Positions 57,076 to 64,000 of a stretch of DNA of 64,000 nt are shown in pieces; position 1 is the first letter of the stretch, and each line of letters begins with the position of its first letter. The stretch is from Terana coerulea (lineage: Eukaryota; Basidiomycota; Agaricomycetes; Polyporales; Phanerochaetaceae). The stretch lies in NCBI GenBank assembly GCA_024811115.1, contig JAKOGH010000264.1:1-64000 (forward strand), in the 5' to 3' direction. A model generated the notes under the pieces. That model worked only from the letters and a program-made list of their open reading frames with translations. It was not told the origin of the DNA and searched no databases. The position numbers and the translations under genes are program-made.

Positions 57076-58349
57076 ATGGTCACCCGGTCAAGCTTCCCAA
57101 TCGACGAGGCCCAAATTGTTGCACTCTTCCTCGAAGCGGTCACCTATGGAATATATATTGCGAGCCTTGGATTTTGCGTCAAGAGTCTTTTCTGGGCACG
57201 CTGCAGGCGGCAGCGCTAATACCAAGATCAAGTGGCCGCTCGTTGCAGTCACCATTCTCATGATCATCTTTGCGACGCTTGACGTCGCACTTGGGCTGGT
57301 GCATATCTTGAGGGCGTTCATCTCATACAAAGGTCTCGGTGGAGCTGTAGCAGCATTTGAAGATGTCTCTAATTGGATTAACGTGATGAAGGTGAGCAAT
57401 AACGATAGTTATTCTGCACATGAACGTCTTTTCACGAGCAGTTGTCTGAAGACAGTGAACCTTCAAGCAATGTCGCTTATTGGCGATGGAATATTGGTAC
57501 TGTTCATTTTCTCTCTTACTTGCATTGACGTGCCGCTTACTGAAGTATAGATATACCGATGCTGGATCATCTTCACGCGTAGGTGGAAGTACATCGCTGT
57601 GCCACTTGTCCTCTGGACCGCCGATGCCGCCGTATCAACTGTCTTCATCTATGCCACTGCGAGCTCGCGAACAACTACCGTCACGTCAAACAAAAACCTG
57701 GCACATCTTCTCATTTCATTCCTCGTTGTCACTCTAGTCACTAATACGCTAACAACGGGTGAGTTCATTTAATGATTCTATCTCCGGTCTTTACAACTAC
57801 CAGCTACTGAAGCCCCTTTAGGTTTGATTGTATGGCGAATTCGACGTATGGATAAGGAGATCTCGGGGCTCATAGCTCTTCAAAGGACCAGGCAGACTAG
57901 GCTCGCAAATGCGACTCGCATCGTTGTTGAATCCGGCGCCTTGTACACTCTCTTCGTGGTCCTTACCTTCGTAGCTGAGCTCGCAGGAAGTAATGCTGTC
58001 TATGCTTTGTCCGATATGGTGAGCATTGTTTCGCATCTCGTAACCGGGCGACCGCGCTGACTTCCCAAATATGTAACAGATGCTGATAGTTGTCGGTATT
58101 TCCTTCAATTTAATCATCATTCGCGTTGGGAAAGGGGTCGCAGTGAACGGAACATTTGAGCACGAAGTATCGGCAGGTTTGATACCGCTCAAACTCCGGC
58201 AGAGTCTGTTCGCCGATGAGGCAAACCACTTTCCTGCCATGATGCCCGTGGAACCCAGAGAACCAGGAATGGCTCCCACGGACGTGGAAGGCCTGATGCC
58301 TCATAGTTTAGACGATGGAAGAGTTGCCGTCACCCAAGATCTGGTGTAG
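57076..58349 (+). CDS. Agaricomycete multi-pass membrane protein (SFP-DEAQ family), paralogue iii
   Basis: MVTRSSFPIDEAQIVALFLE, YIASLGFCVKSLF, then after an extra base near 57192 GHAAGGSANTKIKWPLVAVT, ILMIIFATLDVALGLVHIL, AFISYKGLGGAVAAFEDVSN; LQAMSLIGDGILV; IYRCWIIFTRRWKYIAVPLV; LAHLLISFLVVTLVTNTLTT; LIVWRIRRMDKEISG; RLANATRIVVESGALYTLFV; MLIVVGISFNLIIIRVGKGV; and a soluble tail ending VAVTQDLV. The only defect is the one-base insertion in exon 1, so I keep it as a gene that may be intact in the organism. It is paired with the F-box gene starting 465 bp downstream, as paralogue ii is. Confidence 0.75.
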
Positions 58350-58814
58350 TAGTGAGAACATCTCATTGCAGACTAGGTGTTCCAGGCTGTCGTACACTGA
58401 ATCATGTCTTCAAGTTGGGCGCGTCCAACACCTCTGGAGCCAACTTCGCATATTTGCTCGCACATTCTCTCTTGGCTACGGCTAAATGGAAGTACTCTGC
58501 CATCTATCATTCCATGGATGGCAGAAATGCTGGAATATTTTGCACGCAAGACTGAAGCAAGAAGAGACGAAAGCCGCACGGAGAAGGGCGCTAATCATGT
58601 GGTGGCGGATGTCCGAATCGACGCGCGGGCCTCCAGCCCTGGATCCACCTCTGCTTTATACCACCACAGCATCCACCGCTGACGCGGAAAGCAAACGTGA
58701 TACGAACCACGACTCAAGTGTAAGTTAACGTCGCCTGTTCATTCTCGATTCTCATCCAATGCCTGCTTGAGTTAGGCTCTCGCACAGACAGTTGGTTCTG
58801 AAGAGTCTACAGCA

Positions 58815-61271
58815 ATGGCAGCAGCTCGGTTGCCGGTGGAAATCATGGACAGATTTTTGTCGTATCTCGATTATATATCGGAAGCCTATGAAATCAACGA
58901 AGACGATGCCGTGAACGAAAAGCTGTCCAGACGAGACCTCAAGGCTTGTTCTCTCATATCTGTGATGTGAACTGACATCGCACGCCGCCGACTCTTCCGT
59001 GTCGATGCCGATGCCCGCCGAAGGGTCTTCGCATTCACAGAAGAGGACATTGCCCTTTTCCTGAAACTGAACCCGATGGTAGCCACTTTCCAGTGGTTGG
59101 ACCTGAGGGAACAAATATACGACGACGAGCACAACGGGGTCCGGAAGGAAGACTGTCTTGCTGCTCTCAAAGCAGATCTCCACGGAAGAATGCGAAGACT
59201 TGCGCGCTTCTCGTGGGACAAAGATCACGCTCCGGCTCTTCTTCGCAGGTGGGAGAAGGACCAGGAGATGGCGAATTGGGGTAAACTCGATCAAAACTTC
59301 GAACAGTGGTGGGGGTGGCACGCTGTTAACAGTATCCGGAAGGAGTTCGGATCAGACATAGATGAGGACAAGCTCCTTGTTGAGTTCGGTTGGGATCTGG
59401 ATACTACCCTAGCGATCGAGGGAGGATCTTCGGTCGCTCAAGGGTAGCGAGTGGATTGAAAGGGAAAAGGCCAGGTTTATCGACCTGTTGCGGAAGTACC
59501 AGAAGCCCACTCACGTCCGGATGAAACGACCAAAGGCCAATATGTGGCTTGATCCTGTATGGGTACAGGAAAAGATATATGAGTATCGCAAGAGTGCTCA
59601 TCCAGACTATGTAGGGCTATATGCCTACATGTAGTGCGGCGTGGATTTCTCATTTCCCTCTGTGCGGAGGGTTTCTCGAGTCTCGGGTTCAAACCTGGCT
59701 CTGGGGCGGGTGGTTTCTCGGGAGCATCGGGTTTCGGGCCAGAGTGCTGCCGGAGACAGCCCTTCCTGTCCGTAAGGGGGAAGAAAAGGGCACCTATCCC
59801 AGGGGGGGTGCCCCGGCGAGTTGACACCACGGACACACGGATTCACACTCAACGGACCCAGTAGATACAGATCTATTAGCACCGGAGCTCATGCGGTTCG
59901 TCCCGCGCTTCGTTAACAATACCAGATTTCAAAAAAAAAAAAAAAAAAGACTCTTCCGTGTCGTGTGGACGAGCTTCCAAGAGCGTCCGTCCGACATCCC
60001 CGATCACCTGTACAGTCATCCTCGACTCGAAGCCTTCTTGATACTTTTGGCAGCAAATCCATTGATTGCCAATAGTATATGTCATCTACGGCTGCGTATA
60101 CCATTATCTTGGGCGGCGTCGGCACTGCCCCATTCCGAGGTCTACGATGTCGACCGACATGTACTTGCAAACGTGCTGGAAATTCTCCCACGACTTAGCA
60201 CACTCAGTCTGGCGAACATCGCAGTTACCCATAGCAGCGTGGATTCATCCAATAACCTAGTATCGCGAAAGATTACACCTATCCGACTCCATTCGCTAAA
60301 CCTCATCAACGGACTTCACGGCTCCTACGCACAATCCTCATTTGGCTCATTGCACCAGACTCTAGGTCTTATTGGCGATGTCGGTACGCTGTACATGAGC
60401 AACTACGCCGTGTGTGCCGATGAGCCCACAGCAGACTTCACGGCGCTACCCTTCCGCGTAAAGTCTCTCATCACCGCCAACGTCCACACGGAGCCCCTCA
60501 CGCCAATTCTTTCCACTACGCTATCCAAGTGTGCGACCCAACCATTAACAAAGCTTGTGCTTAGGAAGGTCCCGGAGAGACTTCTCGCCAGCTTACAGGC
60601 CGCTCTTGTGGCCTCAGCAGCTACTCTTGTCTGCTTTCATATTGGTCTGGACTACCGGCAACGAGAGACTGTACCAGGTAAGGCCACTCCCTTCATGCAT
60701 GCTGTCAGCATGCTGAGTATGAGCTCTACATGACACAGATTTCGGCAACACCATTGACCTCGGCGTCTGCCACGCTCTGCAGAGCCTTGGCTGCACAATC
60801 AAGCTGATAGATATCGGTCTCAGCTGTTTCTGGACGGGGCTCAGGTATTTTATACCGCTGCTAAAACCGCAGGATATACATCCTCATTCGACGCTCCGGC
60901 GTGTATCGGTGCACCTCCACATAAATGACACATTCGACCATAGGAAGTTACTTTACAATGCCGACCTTCGACAAGAACTGGAGACCAGGATTTCGCTTTT
61001 CTCTGAGCTTCGAGAATTTCTGGTAGTGTTTCTAGATCCCGATATGTGGGTGCCCCACACCACCGTTCTCTCTGTTCTCCCCGAAGTCCACACTGCCTTT
61101 CCCCTCTTGCACGAGAAGGGGCTTGTGCGTGTTGTCGACCATTCTCAGATGGAGAGTGGTGCATCCATTCATTTTTATATAGGGATTATTAGGAACCTCA
61201 CAACTCTAATGTCCGTCGCTTTAATTTTTTCCCTTGCTAGTCACCCTGTAGCCCTGCGGACTCTACCCTAG
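58815..61271 (+). pseudogene. F-box/LRR-like protein, copy 2, split by a retro-insertion
   Basis: The N-terminal F-box (AARLPVEIMDRFLSYLDYIS, DLKACSLISVM, stop, TDIARRRLFRV) ends at 59004. The continuation resumes at 59949 with RLFRVVWTSFQERPSDIPDH, LANPLIANSICHLRLRI, LEILPRLSTLSLANIAV, LGLIGDVGTLYMSNYAVCAD, RVKSLITANVHTEPLTPILS, then after an intron HALQSLGCTIKLIDI, HPHSTLRRVSVHLHI, FSELREFLVVFLDPDMW and a hydrophobic end. Against copy 1 the two halves abut exactly, so 59005-59948 is foreign. Independently, TGG of the RWT motif has become TGA just before the insertion. Confidence 0.85.
59005..59948 (+). mobile_element. Poly(A)-tailed retro-insertion with 15-bp target-site duplication
   Basis: GACTCTTCCGTGTCG occurs at 58990-59004 and again at 59949-59963; the second copy is preceded by 18 consecutive A residues (59931-59948). 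This is the signature of target-primed reverse transcription, as for LINE-mobilised mRNA or SINEs. The insert is intronless in appearance. It carries an open frame without a start in this copy (FAFTEEDIALFLKLNPMVAT, FEQWWGWHAVNSIRKEFGSD), which one base shift near 59420 connects to KGSEWIEREKARFIDLLRKY and a stop after VGLYAYM (59634), leaving about 300 bp of 3' untranslated-like sequence. I do not recognise the encoded protein. A 5'-truncated processed copy of a host mRNA is the best reading. Confidence 0.85.
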
Positions 61272-61709
61272 TCCAGTGTAGTGCGCGTTGTATAATTCTG
61301 CTGCGGTTGTATATGTACTATTCATATGGCCTTGATCTACTCGACATATCTTCACAAGCGATAAATCAGACGAGCTGCAACACTTCAATGCACAGCCGGT
61401 TCTGATTGGTTGAACGGTAAGAGGTCCTCAGGGTCCCACATTTACTCTTGGACCCCGAAAAGAGCAAGGCGCTCCGCGACGGAATGCCGGCAAGCGCCTA
61501 CAGCGATGCTTCTCTCACAGAGCACTGCAGCTTCAAGCTTCAGATCTCAGACTTGACTTCAACGCGCGAACTTGCGAAGGAGAAGCTCAGCAGATTTCAG
61601 ACGAACTACTTAGTGTGTATGTAATTTAAGCTGTATTTTACCTGAGAACGACTCACTCATGCAACATGTGCTGAATCCTGACACAGCTCGTATTCCGATT
61701 CGCCAAACG

Positions 61710-63105
61710 ATGTCAGAACCCTATCTTCCCGTCGAGATACTCGACCACTGTTTTTCATACCTCGACTACGAAGAAGATACTACCATGGGTAGCGAAGCCA
61801 ACGCCATTCAGGAGGAGCTGACGAGACAAGACTTTAAGGCTCTAGCTCTCACATGTCATGCTTGGACGGACGTCGCTCGTCGTCATCTCTTCCGTATCCT
61901 AAACGTCACATTCTCGGAGGAGATAACCAAGCCCGTTCGTCTCCAGGACCTCTTAGACTTTTTGAGTGGTGAAGAAGATGCCGCACACGTCGTACACACC
62001 CTCAGACTACGGATGGTCAGACGTAATTCATCCCTCCTGAATAGTCACCGTCCAAGCATGCGCAAGAAGGACTGTCCCGCAAACGTTCTTGTAAAAGTGC
62101 TCCAGTCTTTACCTCGGCTTCGCTTCTTATACATGCAAGACGTGATTTTCGTACCCGGAGGCAGCATCACGACCACCGCCGACTCCGTAATAGGCGTCAA
62201 GCTGCAATGCCTCGATCTGGTGTACGCGCAACGCACCGGGTCTACTGGCCTACTTCTTTACGACGCCGTCCGGCCGATACTATCGCTCTTTACCGACATC
62301 GAAACCTTGCACATTCGCGAGGATGAAACTTACGACGCAGTTCCTCGCACCCTGCATCCGGTCGCAGCAACTTTCCCTTCGTCCTTGCGGATGAAAACGG
62401 TACATTTTCGCACGAAAAGTACAATCGAATGTGGACATATACTCCAAGCGTTGATGAGGACATCCACCGCTCGGACATTGACTGACCTCACTATCATAGA
62501 CGTGCAGTTAGGGGACGTCCCCACTGTTCAAGCGATCTTGCGGGCTTGCGCCCCAACCTTGGCCACGCTGCACTTGGGCATTCCCCTGTATTATTACGGA
62601 GGTGAGTCCTCAATATTGTGAGCTAAACTTAAGCAGTCACCAGGGCCGCTCATACTGGCGTTGCTCAGATCCCCGCACTGTCGTAGACATCTCGTGTTGT
62701 CGCCAATTGCGAAATCTTGGATTTTCAGTGCGATGTCATTACCACCTGATATGCCTCGGAATTATGTTCAATGTGCTATCCGCTCCTCAAGACCGTACTG
62801 CGCCTGTCAACGTGGCTTTACAACACATCATGTTGAAATTCGAGGATTTTCGGGACGAAAACATGCAAGTGATGACCAATCCCCACTCCCACCACGTATG
62901 GTCATATCTAGAGAATAGACTGTTGGAGTTTCCGACCTTGCAGGAAGTCTCAGTGATCCTCCCCGATCCTGAGCTCCCGACCGTACAGAGCGCCTACACG
63001 ACAGCATTTCGTGACACCATATTCCCCCTTCTGCACGAGAAGCAGTTGCTCCGAGTCTTCATGCATGGCGAACAGTCTACGCTTGACTGCCTTCGACCAT
63101 CCTAG
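61710..63105 (+). CDS. F-box/LRR-like protein, copy 3
   Basis: F-box: YLPVEILDHCFSYLDYEEDT, DFKALALTCHAWTDVARRHL. LRR-like region: HVVHTLRLRMVRRNSSLLNS, VLQSLPRLRFLYMQDVIFVP, VKLQCLDLVYAQRTG, LFTDIETLHIREDETYD, LTDLTIIDVQLGDVPTVQAI. An intron starting at 62601 (GTGAGT) and ending in TTGCTCAG joins DPRTVVDISCCRQLRNLGF, then SYLENRLLEFPTLQEVSVIL, and the end DCLRPS. Both exons are open. The start at 61710 was chosen because it opens the F-box directly; an upstream in-frame ATG lies at 61659. More diverged from copies 1 and 2 than they are from each other. Presumed SCF adaptor; target unknown. Confidence 0.8.
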
Positions 63106-64000
63106 TGAAACACCGCAAGGTATGACTCAAAGTTCAGCTGCAGTCGTGTGACTGACACAATCCCCAGATACACTCGTAACCTCTTGCGTTCGATAAATTT
63201 AGATTGGGACAACATTTGCTACATGACTATACCCAGAGACGCTGTCACTCTTCTGGCCGGAACTATAACCTATTCACGCGGACATACGAGAGATCTCGCC
63301 CGTTAGACCGGCGCTCATTAGACAAGTCGACGCGGAGTCTCACAATCATCGTTTGCATGGCCTTCCAGCTCGACAGACTTCAGCACTATACTTAGATGCA
63401 GATACTATAATACTGGGGATATTTGAGGATATCTGTCTGCGTACGTATTCTTTACCGAATATGCGCAGTGATACCTACTTATCGGCGTCCTAAAGTGGGT
63501 ATGTGGCCACATCACGGCCTCGTTCGGCACGGCCACTCCGAACAAACAAAGGTACCACATTCATTGTCACCTATTTAACTCGCGACCCCTTGCGCATGAA
63601 CCACGCTCACCCTTCACCACCACCGACATTTGCTCCGCACCATTATCTTATTTGCTGCTCCACCCGTCATGGCCTCCCTGACAGATGGGCCCCCAGCCAG
63701 CTTACACGTGGTTCTACCCTCTCGTGCCTTGCTCGCGTCTCCAAACTTATACAAATCCTATTGCTGCGGTTATTACTCCGTCTACCTGGCGTAGATGCGA
63801 CCCTTGTCGCGTTTGTCGAGTCCTACCTCCTGTCCCTCACGACGCAGGCACAGCCAAAGGAAGACGATCCGAAGACAGCGGAAGATATCTCGTTTGAGGC
63901 TGACTCTGGATACGTGGACCCCGTCGAACCCCTCATCCCCTCATCGGCAATCAGCTCTCTGTGTTTGTCGCGTAATGCTCCGATAACACCTACGTCGTCG
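63106..64000. other. Mostly intergenic; possible start of another gene near 63669
   Basis: 63106-63660 shows no gene. An ATG at 63669 opens MASLTDGPPASLHVVLPSRA and could be the first exon of a gene running out of the window, but no conserved motif supports it. Confidence 0.3.

Noticed and set aside
59686..59696. GGTTCAAACCT, a tRNA B-box-like sequence suggesting a SINE
   Set aside because: No convincing A box at the right distance upstream and no tRNA fold; kept only as a possibility within the retro-insertion.
63669..64000. Start of another gene at the right edge
   Set aside because: The first frame closes after about 40 codons and no conserved motif or certain splice site could be seen before the window ends.

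Overview
This is a eukaryotic window. Genes carry many short introns (about 45-65 nt, GT-AG with a few GC-AG), intergenic spaces are short, and several protein families are ones I know mainly from Agaricomycete basidiomycetes: the SFP-DEAQ multi-pass membrane proteins, a secreted CEGEC protein, F-box/LRR-like proteins with repeated tails, and large coiled-coil Cnn_1N proteins. A wood- or litter-decaying mushroom-forming fungus (possibly a polypore) is the best guess; this is inference, not a database result.

Layout. 1-16.8 kb is repeat-rich. It has a hAT-like non-autonomous element at the left edge, a 5'-truncated MFS transporter, a decayed FAD monooxygenase, an Agaricomycete membrane-protein gene, LTR-retrotransposon fragments, and a second, intact FAD monooxygenase. 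The two monooxygenases lie in a direct duplication (about 3.9-6.8 kb and 12.6-15.1 kb). 17.0-20.9 kb holds a block of short-chain dehydrogenase (SDR), DUF92/TMEM19-like protein and 7TM-like membrane protein. The same block recurs in inverted orientation at 49.7-52.7 kb with reciprocal damage: the SDR is best preserved in the first copy, the other two genes in the second. 20.9-28.2 kb carries two ordinary single-copy genes, a centrosomin/Mto1-like coiled-coil protein and a secreted GH3 beta-xylosidase-like enzyme.

28.6-43.3 kb is the most striking part. Four paralogues of a P-loop ATPase (Walker A GVQGSGKS, Walker B VLDEAH) that looks distantly like the HerA/FtsK group sit together, three in tandem on the minus strand and one on the plus strand. 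They have variable linkers and one or two C-terminal winged-helix-like modules. All four share a CCTCGAGGCC motif 118-151 bp upstream of the start; the three minus-strand copies also share a CCACGTGG box about 355-375 bp upstream. A remnant of the GH3 3' end between copies 1 and 2 shows that the duplication unit included the neighbouring gene. A secreted cysteine-containing protein lies between copies 3 and 4.

43.6-49.6 kb contains a hypothetical basic protein and its 3' fragment copy, a MYND-finger gene with a premature stop, and a nest of miniature DNA transposons, including a hAT-like element with a perfect 8-bp target duplication sitting inside another element with perfect 39-bp inverted repeats. 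49.7-64 kb holds the second SDR/DUF92/membrane block, two membrane-protein plus F-box gene pairs, an LTR fragment, and a third F-box gene. The second F-box gene is split by a 944-bp insertion with an 18-nt A tail and a perfect 15-bp target-site duplication.

Caveat: several genes that look functional, including the coiled-coil and GH3 genes, need single-base indels to stay in frame. This points to residual assembly errors, so a pseudogene call resting on one indel alone is weak. Exon borders were read by eye; coordinates give the outer limits of each gene including introns.
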